From Bacillus shivajii (GTDB lineage: Bacteria; Bacillota; Bacilli; Bacillales; Salisediminibacteriaceae), in contig NZ_CP084703.1 in the NCBI RefSeq assembly GCF_020519665.1, forward strand, positions 1,860,001 through 1,924,000: a stretch of DNA of 64,000 nt, in the 5' to 3' direction. Shown here piece after piece: positions 34,160-43,693 of this stretch (the stretch's first letter is position 1; every line of letters begins with the position of its first letter). Position numbers and translations under genes: made by a program. Below the pieces are notes generated by a model. That model saw only the letters and a program-made list of their open reading frames with translations. It had not been told where the DNA came from and made no database searches.

Positions 34160-34675
34160 ATGGACGATAACAAACGCGTACCAACGATCATCAAAGTGTT
34201 TGCGTTATTAAAAATCATTTTTGTGATCGGCTACTTTAGTTTTTTACTATATGTCGGGATTGCTTGGGGCTTTGGTGAAAGAATTACGCTCGTATTCATT
34301 TCAGATAGTGCTTATATTTTATTCATTATTACTGCCATCGGCTTTTTATTAAAAAAGAAGTGGTCATGGTGGATGAGTATGATTGTTTTTATTAAACTAT
34401 TTATTGCTAAGTTTCTTTCTATGATCGCAGAAATTGTCAATATTATGACAGGCATGGTTGCTGAGCCATTGCGATTTGAATTATTTATTGGTGACTTTCT
34501 GATACTTATCCTCTTTATAGCAATTATTACGTTCCTATCGTTACCTATGTTTCGAAATACATTCGACATACAAACGAGTGCTTCACGAATCATCTTTTTT
34601 AGCGGCTTAGGAGCGATTATTTTATACTTTATTTATTTTATCGTTATGCTCCTTATGATTTCATGGCTCTTATAA
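34160..34675 (+). CDS. Four-helix membrane protein (171 aa), unknown
   Basis: Four hydrophobic segments (about 12-36, 45-65, 100-128 and 145-170) are joined by short charged loops (KKKWSWWMS). AAAGGAG precedes the ATG. No enzymatic motif or named family was recognised. Confidence 0.72.
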   Translation: MDDNKRVPTIIKVFALLKIIFVIGYFSFLLYVGIAWGFGERITLVFISDSAYILFIITAIGFLLKKKWSWWMSMIVFIKLFIAKFLSMIAEIVNIMTGMVAEPLRFELFIGDFLILILFIAIITFLSLPMFRNTFDIQTSASRIIFFSGLGAIILYFIYFIVMLLMISWLL

Positions 34676-34764
34676 AGGGGTTGTGGATGGTAGATGAGAT
34701 AAATAATCATATCATTTTGTAACTAAAATACACGACTTATTTGAAGTAAAGGATGGAATTTATA

Positions 34765-35925
34765 ATGAATCATTTAATCAACCAACAAGTGAAAAGTATT
34801 GAAATATCAGGGATTAGACAATTTTTCAATCGCGTCTCTGAATACCCAAACGCCCTGCAATTAACATTAGGCCAACCTGACTTTAAGACGCCTAAACATA
34901 TAAAAGATGCGGCTAAAACGGCCATTGATGCAAACGCAACAACGTATACAAAAAATGCAGGATCAGATGAAGTAAGAGAGGCAGCTGCTCAATTTTTAAA
35001 GGAAAAATACAACTTATCGTATCATCCACAAAGTGAAGTTATTACGACAATCGGAGCGTCACAAGCCATTGATATTACGATGAGAACCATTTTAGAACCA
35101 GGTAGTGAAGTGATCATTCCTGCCCCTGTGTATCCGGCATATGCACCAATTGTCAAGTTATGTGGAGCGACACCCGTATTTGTAGATACGAGAGATACAG
35201 ACTTTATTATTACACCTGAAAAAATAGAAGAGCATAAAACAGAAAATACGAGAGCAGTATTTTTACCCTATCCATCAAATCCAACAGGTGCAGTATTAAC
35301 GAAAGAAATCGGGCAAAAACTCGCCAACTACTTAAAAAAAGAAGAATTATTGATCGTCTCTGATGAAATTTATTCAGAGTTGAACTATGGTCAAGAGCAC
35401 GTATCCATAGCGCAATTTGATGGAATGAGAGAAAAAACGATCGTGATTAATGGTGTGTCAAAATCACACAGTATGACGGGGTGGCGTATAGGGTTTGCTT
35501 TTGGTCCTGAACCGATCATGAAAGAGATGATAAAAGTTCATCAATACAATGTAAGTTGTGCTTCTTCCATTTCACAAGCCGCAGCCGTACAGGCACTTAC
35601 AGTTGGTAAAGATGACGCCGATGAAATGAAAGAAGTGTATGCAAAAAGACGTGATTTTCTTGTAAATCGACTTCTCGAAATCGGTGTGGAGACAGTAAAT
35701 CCAACAGGCGCATTTTATGTTTTTCCGAACATCGAGAAAGCAAACTTATCATCTTTTGACTTTGCCCTTCGTTTATTAGAAGAAGAACAGCTTGCCGTTG
35801 TACCAGGTGATGCTTTTTCTCAATACGGTGAAGGCTATGTCCGCTTATCTTATGCGTACTCAATGGAACAATTAGAAGAAGCCATGAATCGTTTCGAGAA
35901 GTTTTGGAAGAAGATGACGACATAA
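34765..35925 (+). CDS. patA: Class I aminotransferase, PatA-like
   Basis: This 386-residue PLP enzyme starts MNHLINQQVKSIEISGIRQF, as in Bacillus PatA. It has the PLP-binding SDEIYSEL, the Schiff-base lysine in NGVSKSHSMTGWRIGF and the terminal Arg in YVRLSYA. PatA-type enzymes act on N-acetyl-diaminopimelate or related amino acids in the lysine/DAP pathway. The start is ATG 34,765, because GGATGG precedes it and the earlier ATG at 34,753 lies inside that site. An SDR gene follows after 25 bases. Confidence 0.87.
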   Translation: MNHLINQQVKSIEISGIRQFFNRVSEYPNALQLTLGQPDFKTPKHIKDAAKTAIDANATTYTKNAGSDEVREAAAQFLKEKYNLSYHPQSEVITTIGASQAIDITMRTILEPGSEVIIPAPVYPAYAPIVKLCGATPVFVDTRDTDFIITPEKIEEHKTENTRAVFLPYPSNPTGAVLTKEIGQKLANYLKKEELLIVSDEIYSELNYGQEHVSIAQFDGMREKTIVINGVSKSHSMTGWRIGFAFGPEPIMKEMIKVHQYNVSCASSISQAAAVQALTVGKDDADEMKEVYAKRRDFLVNRLLEIGVETVNPTGAFYVFPNIEKANLSSFDFALRLLEEEQLAVVPGDAFSQYGEGYVRLSYAYSMEQLEEAMNRFEKFWKKMTT

Positions 35926-35950
35926 ATTTTTCAAAAAAGGTGTTGATCAT

Positions 35951-36739
35951 GTGTTGTATTCACCGGCTGCTTTAGCAGAAAAACATTATCTCGTTACTGG
36001 AGCAACTGGAGGGATCGGGCAGGCAATAGTTATTGCTTTATGTCAAGCGGGAGCGAAAGTAACGGGTGTAGGAAGAAGTTATGAGAAAAATGAAGCGTTA
36101 TTGTCGAGATTAAAGGTACTTCGTATACATGAATCTTACAAGTTTGTATGTGCGGACTTAACGAAAAAAGAAGATCGCGAGCAGTTATGTACAACCGAGA
36201 ATACATTTTATGATGGTCTCATTAATAATGCGGGTGTTCTTGGAGGTACAACAATTGATCAATTAACAGAAGAGGACATTCGCTCTGTAATGGAAGTGAA
36301 TTACACAGCTACAGTGCTCTTAACCCAACAATTTTATAACCGCCTAGTTAACGATAAAAAGCGAGGCGTTATCGTCAATATTTCATCTTTATCAGGCCTA
36401 CGAGGGACATATGGCAATGGTGCCTATGCAGCATCGAAATTTGCACTAAATGGATTTATGCAATGTTTCGCATTAGAAGCGATTAAGCAAAACATTCGTG
36501 TCAATTCAATTTGTCCAGGTTATGTAGAGACTAAAATGGGAGAAAAAGCGATACAAAAGAAAGCAGACTTCGAACAGAAATCTTTTCAAGAAGCTTATGA
36601 CGAAGCGAATTTGGCACTGCCATCAGGAAGGATTACGAAGCCAGAAGAAGTTGCAAATACATGTGTCTTCCTATGCTCAGATGCCGCAGAGAATATTGTT
36701 GGAGAGCAAATTAAAATATCCGGTGGCGGTGTCTTATAA
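35951..36739 (+). CDS. Short-chain dehydrogenase/reductase (SDR)
   Basis: This 262-residue classical SDR has TGATGGIGQ (cofactor), NNAGVLGG, the catalytic Ser in NISSLSG and YAASK (Tyr-x-x-x-Lys), then CPGYVETKMG and a C-terminal GEQIKISGGG. The GTG at 35,951 follows AAGGTG at about eight bases. The substrate is unknown. It is probably transcribed with patA. Confidence 0.85.
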   Translation: MLYSPAALAEKHYLVTGATGGIGQAIVIALCQAGAKVTGVGRSYEKNEALLSRLKVLRIHESYKFVCADLTKKEDREQLCTTENTFYDGLINNAGVLGGTTIDQLTEEDIRSVMEVNYTATVLLTQQFYNRLVNDKKRGVIVNISSLSGLRGTYGNGAYAASKFALNGFMQCFALEAIKQNIRVNSICPGYVETKMGEKAIQKKADFEQKSFQEAYDEANLALPSGRITKPEEVANTCVFLCSDAAENIVGEQIKISGGGVL

Positions 36740-36848
36740 TGAATGAGTAAAACGTGTGTTGTTACATGCAAAATTTGCTCACTGTAGATTGTCGCAACAT
36801 AGGTGTAACTGGTCGATATTTGATGAAGGTATTATTTGTTTTGATCAG

Positions 36849-36994
36849 GGAACCAATTTCATAATTACGTTTTTGGCGCAATGAAACGAATGATATGATA
36901 ATTTTTTCATAAAATGTACGTTCTATTAGGAAGTGAAGTTCACGCTCATCATTCGAATTTTCGCATCTTATTTTGATTTATGAAATTGATTCAA
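36849..36994 (+). mobile_element. Modular inverted-end repeat, copy B (146 bp, core deleted)
   Basis: Both ends are present (ACCAATTTCATAATTACG and TTTATGAAATTGATTCA), as are the flanking AATGTACGTTCTATTAGGAAGTGAA and GTTCACGCTCATCATTCG. The whole hairpin core between them is missing. The junction lies where the longer copies have GAAGTGAA on both sides, so loss by recombination between short direct repeats is likely. No gene is seen in the rest of 36,740-37,164. Confidence 0.8.
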
Positions 36995-37164
36995 GGGTAA
37001 AAAATTAACCATAGTAATACGGAATAAAAGTTAATATCAAAAAGGTGAGGAGTTTGAGGGAAAAACACAAGTGAGACTCCACGAGTGATTAACGTCATGC
37101 TCTTGAGGGCAAAGGAACGCAGCCATAATCCAAGTCAATAGACCGTAAAAGGAGTGCGGAATTC

Positions 37165-37833
37165 ATGTGTGGAAGATTTACACTTTATGCACAACCCGAT
37201 TTCATTCAAGATGAATTTCAAATTGAAAATGACGAGTGGATATCTGAATATGAATCAAGCTATAATGTTGCTCCCACTCAAAAGGTTTTAACCGTCGTTC
37301 AAGGAAAGCAAAAATATCGTGCAGGGTTCATGAAATGGGGGCTTGTTCCATTTTGGGCAAAAGAGGCATCCATTGGCTATAAAATGATCAACGCAAGGTC
37401 AGAGACGATCGAAGAAAAGCCATCGTACAAACATCTAGTTAACAAACGTCACTGCATCGTTCTTGCAAGCGGGTTTTATGAGTGGAAAAAAGAAAACGGA
37501 ACAAAACAGCCATACTATATTCAAACAAACAACAATAAGCTTCTTAAATTTGCAGGGTTGTGGGATCGATATGAAAAAGACGGGAATTCCATCGTTACTT
37601 GTACGATCTTAACTAAAGGAGCCAATGAAACGATGGAACCACTTCACCATCGTATGCCTGTCATGTTAAATGATGACAATTGGAAAACATGGCTTACTCC
37701 GTCTGAATATTCGTTCGATGAATTTATGAAAAAATTTTATAAGGATGATATATCATTATCTTATTTTCCGGTATCAACGAAAGTAAATAAACCATCACAC
37801 AACGAAAAAGAATGCACAGAACGAATCTTATAA
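37165..37833 (+). CDS. SRAP-family protein (YedK/HMCES-like, abasic-site DNA crosslinking)
   Basis: This 222-residue SOS-response-associated-peptidase-fold protein begins with MCGRFTL, so Cys2 is exposed after Met removal. That cysteine forms a thiazolidine link to abasic sites in single-stranded DNA. Conserved NARSETIEEKPSY and PLHHRMPVML provide the catalytic Glu and His. It protects abasic sites during replication. AAAGGAGTG precedes the ATG. No LexA box was identified nearby. Confidence 0.92.
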   Translation: MCGRFTLYAQPDFIQDEFQIENDEWISEYESSYNVAPTQKVLTVVQGKQKYRAGFMKWGLVPFWAKEASIGYKMINARSETIEEKPSYKHLVNKRHCIVLASGFYEWKKENGTKQPYYIQTNNNKLLKFAGLWDRYEKDGNSIVTCTILTKGANETMEPLHHRMPVMLNDDNWKTWLTPSEYSFDEFMKKFYKDDISLSYFPVSTKVNKPSHNEKECTERIL

Positions 37834-37872
37834 TTTCACACCTTTTAGACAAAAGTAGATTTTTACTGACGG

Positions 37873-37896
37873 CAGTCGAGGGTTTTTATCGACTGT
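37873..37896 (+). terminator. Weak hairpin after SRAP gene
   Basis: CAGTCGA/TCGACTG with a nine-base T-rich loop is followed by TTTAT. This is possible weak termination. Confidence 0.45.
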
Positions 37897-37992
37897 TTAT
37901 CCATTTTAGACCTAAGTAAGTGGTAATTAATGGATGATGACCCTGTTTTTAAAAAAAGTTTAGTAGAAAATTTAAAAAATATAGAATTTCTT

Positions 37993-38040
37993 TTGAGTAA
38001 TAATTCTTATAGTGATAAAATAACTCTGTAAGCGTTTTTA
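37993..38040 (+). promoter_or_regulatory. Sigma-A promoter and overlapping cre-like site of odhA
   Basis: TTGAGT (37,993-37,998) and TAAAAT (38,016-38,021) are separated by exactly 17 bases. TGTAAGCGTTTTTA at 38,027-38,040 matches the CcpA-binding cre consensus except near its end and lies over the predicted start of transcription. odhAB is known to be under carbon catabolite repression in Bacillus subtilis. Confidence 0.65.
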
Positions 38041-38102
38041 CTATTTACATAGTGCAAAATAAATAGACAAGTTTTCAACGAGAACAATGGAGGTTTCAGG
38101 TC

Positions 38103-40955
38103 ATGGCAAATAATGGTGTTCGCTTAGACGAAGGTTGGAGCCAATTTTACGGTCCAAACTTTGGGTACATGCTTGAAGTGTATGAAGACTTTTTAAATGA
38201 TCCTAATTCTGTAGATGAGGATCTTCAGCAATTTTTCAACAAATGGGGTGCTCCTGAAGAAAAGGATTTGCCTCAGCAAACCACGGTACAAGACAAAGGA
38301 CAATTTGTTCCTTCAGCAGAACAAGTACATTCCATCGCAAATGCAATTAAACTTTCAGAATCAATTAGACGGAATGGACATTTATTAGCAAACATTTCTC
38401 CAATCGAACCTCGACAAGAAAAAGAGCTCTTTCATCTAGAAAGCTTTCAATTAACAGAAGATTTGCTAAAAGCTGTTCCGGCTGAGCTACTATGCCCACA
38501 GGCTCCAAGCCATGTGAAAAATGGATTAGATGCAATTAACCATCTAAAGGAAGTGTATACAAGTACACTTGCATTTGAATTTAATCAAGTACATGATATC
38601 GAAGAGCGCAAATGGCTATACGAAATGGTAGAGTCCGGAAAGTATCGCCCATCTTTTTCAACGGATAAGAAAAAACAATTGTTAGAGCGCTTGAACAAGG
38701 TTGAAGGATTCGAAGGCTTTATTCATAAAACATTTAAAGGTCAAAAGCGTTTCTCAATTGAAGGTTTAGACTCTATGGTCCCTATGCTTGACGAAATCGT
38801 ACGAGAATCAGTAGAAGATGGAACAAGAAACATTATGATCGGAATGGCACATAGAGGTCGATTAAATGTGTTGGCTCATGTGTTAGGTAAGCCATATGAA
38901 ATTATTTTCTCAGAATTCCACGATGCACCTAACAAAGATCTCGTCCCATCAGAAGGGTCAACAGGAATCAACTATGGTTGGACTGGAGATGTGAAATATC
39001 ACTTAGGTGCTGACCGCGAAATTAAAGAAAGTACAGTTGAAGCTACAGTAACTTTAGCAAATAACCCAAGTCACTTAGAATTTGTTAATCCAGTCGTAGA
39101 AGGATTTGCAAGAGCTGCACAAGATGACCGTTCTAGTCCAGGATATCCAACGCAAGAGAAGAAAAAAGCGATGCCAATTTTAATCCATGGCGATGCAGCT
39201 TTTCCTGGACAAGGGGTAGTTGCTGAAACGTTAAACTTAGGAAAAATTAAAGGATATTCTACCGGTGGAACCGTTCATCTTATTGCAAATAACATGATTG
39301 GTTTTACAACGGTAAGTGGAGACTCACGTTCTACAGAATATGCAAGTGATCTTGCAAAAGGCTTTGAAATTCCTATCATTCACGTAAATGCGGATGACCC
39401 AGAAGCATGTATTTCAGCGATGCACCTCGCATACCTATACCGTCGAAACTTTAATAAAGATATTTTAATTGACTTAATCGGTTACCGTCGCTTCGGTCAT
39501 AACGAAATGGACGAGCCATTGGCGACACAACCAAGTCGTTATAAAAAAATTAGAGATCATAAAACAGCATTCGAGCTTTATGGTCAAAAGCTAGTAAAAG
39601 AAGGAATTGTTCAAGAGAATGATTTACCAACGATGAAGGAAACGTTCAACGAAAAGTTAGCAAATCAATTTGAACGTATTAAAGGTAACAAAAGAGAGAC
39701 AATTGATGAAGTGATGGAACCGCCAACATACGTGGCAGATACATTAGAAAATGTGGATACAAAAGTCGATATCGACTTATTGAAAAAGCTTAACGAAGAA
39801 TTACTAGACTTTCCGAAAAACTTTAATGTATTTCCGAAACTAGAAAAGATTTTAAAACGTCGTAACCAATCCCTAGATAAAGACGGAAAAGTAGATTGGG
39901 CGTTAGCTGAAACACTTGCATTAGCAAGTACGATTAGTGAAGGAACACCAATCCGTCTAACAGGTCAAGATACGGAACGAGGAACATTCGCACATCGTCA
40001 CATCGTCTTACATGATTACGAAAACGATAAAACATATTCACCAATTCATGAAATGAAATCAGCAAAAGCATCATTTGCCATTTACAATAGTCCTTTATCT
40101 GAAATGGCATGTGTTGGATTTGAATACGGGTACAATGTGCACGCACCTGAAACATTGACAATTTGGGAAGCGCAATTCGGTGATTTCTCAAACGGAGCAC
40201 AAGTTATGTTTGACCAGTTTATTTCAGCAGGTAACGCGAAATGGGGACAAAAATCAGGTCTCGTCTTACTTTTACCACATGGTTACGAAGGACAAGGACC
40301 GGAGCATTCAAGCGGACGAGTAGAAAGGTTTTTACAACTCGCAGCTGAAAATAATTGGCATGTAGCGAACTTAACGAAAGCAAGCCAATATTTCCATATT
40401 TTAAGAAGACAAGCGAAATTATTAGAAAAAGACGAAGTACGTCCACTCGTCATTATGACGCCAAAGAGCTTGCTTCGAAATGAGAATGTCGCATCACTTC
40501 CAGAAGAACTTTCAGAAGGAAAGTTCCATCCAGTCGTCGAACAGTCTGGGCTTGGAAACAAAAAGAAAAAGGTTGAACGATTAATTTTCTGTTCTGGAAA
40601 AATTGCTGTTGACCTTGAACAATCTTTACAAGACATAGAAGACACAGACTGGCTTCATATTGCTAGAGTGGAAGAGTTATACCCATTCCCGAAAAAGCAT
40701 GTTGTAAGCTTACTTGAAAAATATTCAAACGTAAAAGAAATTGTGTGGGTGCAAGAAGAGCCACAAAACATGGGAGCTTGGCATTATATCCTCCCTCATT
40801 TCGAACAATTAGCTAGTGATGCAGAAGTGAAATACATTGGTAGACGCCGTAGGTCAAGTACTGCCGAAGGTGATCCGCAAGCACATAAAAAAGAACAACA
40901 ACGCATCGTAACAGAGGCTTTAACGCGTAACTTGAAGGGAGAGACAAACGAATGA
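38103..40955 (+). CDS. odhA: 2-oxoglutarate dehydrogenase E1 component
   Basis: This 950-residue thiamine-diphosphate enzyme has the N-terminal E2-binding segment ([21 protein letters not shown]), the [14 protein letters not shown] motif, the ThDP/Mg site [17 protein letters not shown], and the transketolase-like half with [19 protein letters not shown] and [13 protein letters not shown]. It decarboxylates 2-oxoglutarate and transfers the succinyl group to the lipoyl arm of OdhB. The length is standard for Bacillus OdhA. GGAGG precedes the ATG. Its stop overlaps the odhB start by four bases. Confidence 0.97.
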   Translation: MANNGVRLDEGWSQFYGPNFGYMLEVYEDFLNDPNSVDEDLQQFFNKWGAPEEKDLPQQTTVQDKGQFVPSAEQVHSIANAIKLSESIRRNGHLLANISPIEPRQEKELFHLESFQLTEDLLKAVPAELLCPQAPSHVKNGLDAINHLKEVYTSTLAFEFNQVHDIEERKWLYEMVESGKYRPSFSTDKKKQLLERLNKVEGFEGFIHKTFKGQKRFSIEGLDSMVPMLDEIVRESVEDGTRNIMIGMAHRGRLNVLAHVLGKPYEIIFSEFHDAPNKDLVPSEGSTGINYGWTGDVKYHLGADREIKESTVEATVTLANNPSHLEFVNPVVEGFARAAQDDRSSPGYPTQEKKKAMPILIHGDAAFPGQGVVAETLNLGKIKGYSTGGTVHLIANNMIGFTTVSGDSRSTEYASDLAKGFEIPIIHVNADDPEACISAMHLAYLYRRNFNKDILIDLIGYRRFGHNEMDEPLATQPSRYKKIRDHKTAFELYGQKLVKEGIVQENDLPTMKETFNEKLANQFERIKGNKRETIDEVMEPPTYVADTLENVDTKVDIDLLKKLNEELLDFPKNFNVFPKLEKILKRRNQSLDKDGKVDWALAETLALASTISEGTPIRLTGQDTERGTFAHRHIVLHDYENDKTYSPIHEMKSAKASFAIYNSPLSEMACVGFEYGYNVHAPETLTIWEAQFGDFSNGAQVMFDQFISAGNAKWGQKSGLVLLLPHGYEGQGPEHSSGRVERFLQLAAENNWHVANLTKASQYFHILRRQAKLLEKDEVRPLVIMTPKSLLRNENVASLPEELSEGKFHPVVEQSGLGNKKKKVERLIFCSGKIAVDLEQSLQDIEDTDWLHIARVEELYPFPKKHVVSLLEKYSNVKEIVWVQEEPQNMGAWHYILPHFEQLASDAEVKYIGRRRRSSTAEGDPQAHKKEQQRIVTEALTRNLKGETNE

Positions 40956-42202
40956 TCGAAGTAAAAGTGCCTGAATTAGCAGAATCAGTTACAGAAGGAA
41001 CAGTAGCAGAATGGTTAAAACAACCTGGTGATTACGTAGAAAAAGGCGATGATATCGTTGAACTCGAAACTGACAAAGTGAATGTTGAAATTTCTGCAGA
41101 AGAGTCAGGGGTTTTAAAAGAAACGTTAGCAGAACCAGGTGATACAGTAAAAGTTGGCGACACGATAGCCAAAATTGATGCAAACGGTGAAGCTGGCGAA
41201 ACTGCAGAAACGACTGAAGCACCAGCTGCTGAAGAAACGAAAGAAGAGCCAAAGCAAGAAACAAAACAAGCTGAACCGGCAGAAGAGGAAACAAATGGTG
41301 GACAACCATCTCGACCAATCGCATCTCCAGCAGCTAGAAAATTAGCTCGTGAAAAAGGAATTGATTTAAACGAGATTTCTGCAAGAGACCCGCTAGGGCG
41401 TATTCGTCAAGAAGATATCCTTGAACACGAACAAAAACAAAATGCACCAAAAGCACAACCTAAAGAAGAGAAGAAAGAAGCACCAAAGGATGATCCAGCA
41501 AAACCAGTTGAACGAATTCGCATGTCTCGCCGTCGTCAAACAATTGCTAAGCGTCTTGTTGAAGCACAACAAACAGCAGCAATGCTGACAACATTTAACG
41601 AAGTCGACATGACAAACTTAATGGACCTTCGTAAACGTCGAAAAGATAAGTTCTTAGATGATAACGGTGTAAAGCTAGGTTTTATGTCTTTCTTTACAAA
41701 AGCAGTAATCGGTGCGCTGAAAAAGTACCCGTACGTCAACGCAGAAATTCAAGGTGACGAAATCGTCTTGAAGAAGTTCTACGATGTCGGTGTCGCCGTT
41801 TCTACTGAAGACGGACTTGTTGTTCCAGTAGTTCGTGATGCAGACCGTTTAGACTTTGCAGGAATCGAAAAAGAAATTGGAAACTTAGCTGAAAAAGCAC
41901 ACGCGAAAAAATTAGGCCTTAATGATTTACAAGGCGGTACATTCACAATTACAAACGGTGGTGTCTTCGGATCACTTTGGTCTACACCAATTTTAAATTC
42001 ACCACAAGTTGGTATTTTAGGAATGCACTCCATTCAATGGCGTCCTGTTGCTCTCGACAAAGACAACTTTGAAAACCGCCCAATGATGTACATCGCACTA
42101 TCTTATGACCACCGTATTATCGACGGAAAAGATGCGGTAGGCTTCTTAGTAAAAGTGAAAGAACTAATCGAAGACCCAGAGTCTTTGTTATTAGAAGGTT
42201 AA
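40952..42202 (+). CDS. odhB: Dihydrolipoyl succinyltransferase (E2)
   Basis: The 416-residue protein has an N-terminal lipoyl domain with lipoyl Lys42 in [12 protein letters not shown], an acidic Ala/Glu-rich linker, the E1/E3-binding domain (about 126-160, [19 protein letters not shown]) and the catalytic domain ending with [16 protein letters not shown] (His and Asp of the active site). It forms the core of the 2-oxoglutarate dehydrogenase complex; E3 is encoded elsewhere. The ATGA overlap with odhA couples translation. Confidence 0.97.
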   Translation: MIEVKVPELAESVTEGTVAEWLKQPGDYVEKGDDIVELETDKVNVEISAEESGVLKETLAEPGDTVKVGDTIAKIDANGEAGETAETTEAPAAEETKEEPKQETKQAEPAEEETNGGQPSRPIASPAARKLAREKGIDLNEISARDPLGRIRQEDILEHEQKQNAPKAQPKEEKKEAPKDDPAKPVERIRMSRRRQTIAKRLVEAQQTAAMLTTFNEVDMTNLMDLRKRRKDKFLDDNGVKLGFMSFFTKAVIGALKKYPYVNAEIQGDEIVLKKFYDVGVAVSTEDGLVVPVVRDADRLDFAGIEKEIGNLAEKAHAKKLGLNDLQGGTFTITNGGVFGSLWSTPILNSPQVGILGMHSIQWRPVALDKDNFENRPMMYIALSYDHRIIDGKDAVGFLVKVKELIEDPESLLLEG

Positions 42203-42207
42203 AAGGT

Positions 42208-42240
42208 AAGCACTGCGGGAAATGCCGCAGTGCTTTTTTC
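42208..42240 (+). terminator. Terminator of odhAB
   Basis: AAGCACTGCGG/CCGCAGTGCTT with a five-base loop is followed by TTTTTC. Confidence 0.92.
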
Positions 42241-42258
42241 TATAGAGGAAATAAAAAG

Positions 42259-42340
42259 TCGCAAGTAAAAGGAGTCAAGTCGCAAGTAAATGAGGAAATC
42301 TTCAAAGTGATGAACAAACCGAAAGAAACGATGGTCGAAT
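42259..42340. repeat. Degenerate ~21-bp periodic array (same phrases as 13,229-13,390)
   Basis: TCGCAAGTAAA occurs at 42,259 and 42,280 (21-bp step) and is followed by TGATGAACAAACC. The phrases and their order are those of the array at 13.2 kb. The remainder of 42,341-42,629 is AT-rich without a visible gene, apart from an orphan GGAGGAGG close to the mobile element. Confidence 0.6.
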
Positions 42341-42678
42341 GATAACTCACATAATACAAATAAACTTAATTGTATCGGATCCGAATCCTCATTAATATAA
42401 AATATCGATTTTGCAATATATGATGGATCACTTCAGAAGTGCAAATTAACGAATCACAAAGTCATTTGCATAGATAGAAATAAATATTTTCTTTTTGAGA
42501 TTCTAGTGTGAATAACTGTGTTAATTCCTATGTGAATTAGTATTTGGATATTTATCTCAAAAGGTTAACTGTAATATACACACGTTGTGAAGTAATGTAC
42601 TAAAAGAAAAGGAGGAGGACCCTTTAATATAAGTAGTTCCGTTTCGGTGGAGAAACATTTAAAATAGCACACTAATTA

Positions 42679-42715
42679 CCAGACCAAATCGCATATGATT
42701 TGGTCTGGTGTTTTT
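42679..42715 (+). terminator. Strong terminator near left end of the 937-bp element
   Basis: CCAGACCAAATC/GATTTGGTCTGG with a six-base loop is followed by TGTTTTT. It would stop transcription entering the element from outside. No gene ends just before it. Confidence 0.85.
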
Positions 42716-42775
42716 CCTTATATATCAGTGTTTATTGGATATTAACACTTTAATTCGCATACTAAATCGCACAAT

Positions 42776-42827
42776 AAATAACATAGTGACAATAGCTATT
42801 GTCAACGTACTAATTACTATGTTATTT
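42776..42827. repeat. Nested dyad in the 937-bp element
   Basis: AAATAACATAGT (42,776-42,787) is exactly complementary to ACTATGTTATTT (42,816-42,827). Directly after the first arm lies a perfect 16-bp palindrome, GACAATAGCTATTGTC (42,788-42,803). It could be a binding site for a mobility protein or a regulator of the passenger gene. Confidence 0.75.
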
Positions 42828-42965
42828 GGTATGCCATTTTCTATGTTGATTTTCATTAACTAAGTAGGTGATTGTAATTTTATGTTAAAATAAATGTATT
42901 GTTTGTGAAGAAACGTACTTAAACTAACAGGGAGACTTGTTAAACAATGCAATGGGGGAATTTAA

Positions 42966-43364
42966 ATGTTACGTAATAATAAAAAGTGGATCATAGTAGT
43001 TTCAATCTCTACTATTATTTTACTTTTCTTTATTTATTTTAATTTTATTAAAGATGATATCGCTTATCAGACTCATGGATTTGGCGGAGTAATCATCGAA
43101 GAAAAAGAATACCATGTGGAACCAGGGGGATACACAGAAATGTGGATAGTTGTCTATAATGCTTATGATTCTAATGAAAATACTGAAAGATATAAAGTTA
43201 TGATAAAAGATTCAAGGATTTTCAACCTCATCGAAGAGGGAGAAGAATATTTCATGGATATTGCTTCGTATAAACAAGATAGTGATGGTGAATTTATTTA
43301 TAAAATAAATCAGATTTCTCCTAATCCAGATGGGACAAATTTAATGGGAGAAGGAAGAATGTAA
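42966..43364 (+). CDS. Membrane-anchored extracytoplasmic protein (132 aa), unknown; passenger of 937-bp element
   Basis: One N-terminal transmembrane segment (about 7-27, WIIVVSISTIILLFFIYFNF) is followed by about 100 hydrophilic residues predicted outside the cell. This part contains GFGGVIIEEKEYHVEPGGYTEMW, an acidic centre and ISPNPDGTNLMGEGRM at the end. GGGGGA precedes the ATG. No homologous family is recognised. It is the only frame in the transposable element and has its own terminator at 43,434-43,463. Confidence 0.7.
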   Translation: MLRNNKKWIIVVSISTIILLFFIYFNFIKDDIAYQTHGFGGVIIEEKEYHVEPGGYTEMWIVVYNAYDSNENTERYKVMIKDSRIFNLIEEGEEYFMDIASYKQDSDGEFIYKINQISPNPDGTNLMGEGRM

Positions 43365-43382
43365 TAAAAATATTAGTAAATA

Positions 43383-43415
43383 TTCTTCAACTATAGGAGA
43401 GCTTTAGTTGAAGAA
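43383..43415. repeat. Inverted repeat TTCTTCAACTA / TAGTTGAAGAA
   Basis: A perfect 11-bp stem surrounds TAGGAGAGCTT, just after the passenger gene. The AACTA-GAG-TTAGTT layout recalls the recurring intergenic motif at 45,363, 49,490 and 49,890. Confidence 0.6.
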
Positions 43416-43433
43416 GACGATATAAAAAACAGA

Positions 43434-43463
43434 ACGCTTGGGCATATAATCCCAAGCGTCTTT
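43434..43463 (+). terminator. Terminator of the passenger gene
   Basis: ACGCTTGGG/CCCAAGCGT with an eight-base loop is followed by CTTTTG. Confidence 0.8.
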
Positions 43464-43645
43464 TGTATGCTTTTTGTACTGTTATTTATGGTGCTAAAGT
43501 GAGTGCGATTTAACTTGATATTTTAACTGTTATTTAATATTTTCTCCACAATATCGGAACTACTTACCTTTAATAAGAGGTATTTATTGTTATAGAACTA
43601 ACGATCGGGATTGAGTAATAACTAAGTCGAAACATAACTACAACT

Positions 43646-43675
43646 AAAAAGACGTGCAATGAGCACGTCTTTTTT
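43646..43675. terminator. Bidirectional terminator before GNAT pseudogene
   Basis: AAAAAGACGTGC/GCACGTCTTTTTT with a five-base loop. A-run and T-run lie on both sides, so it can act in either direction. Confidence 0.88.
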
Positions 43676-43693
43676 GAATTTACAAAATTAATA

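Larger units (their letters stand above)
42630..43566 (+). mobile_element. 937-bp non-autonomous transposable element with passenger gene
   Basis: The left end (42,630-42,662) and the reverse complement of the right end (43,534-43,566) agree at 26 of 33 positions, including the blocks TAAGTAGTTCCG and GTGGAGAAA. The element is directly flanked by the perfect 9-bp duplication CCTTTAATA (42,621-42,629 and 43,567-43,575). Inside are two hairpins, a dyad-rich block and one 132-residue reading frame. There is no transposase. The preserved target duplication points to transposition in trans. The IS family is not identified. Confidence 0.82.

Noticed and set aside
37931-38032. 33-residue reading frame before odhA
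   Set aside because: It overlaps the best odhA promoter and cre-like site and has only a weak ribosome site.
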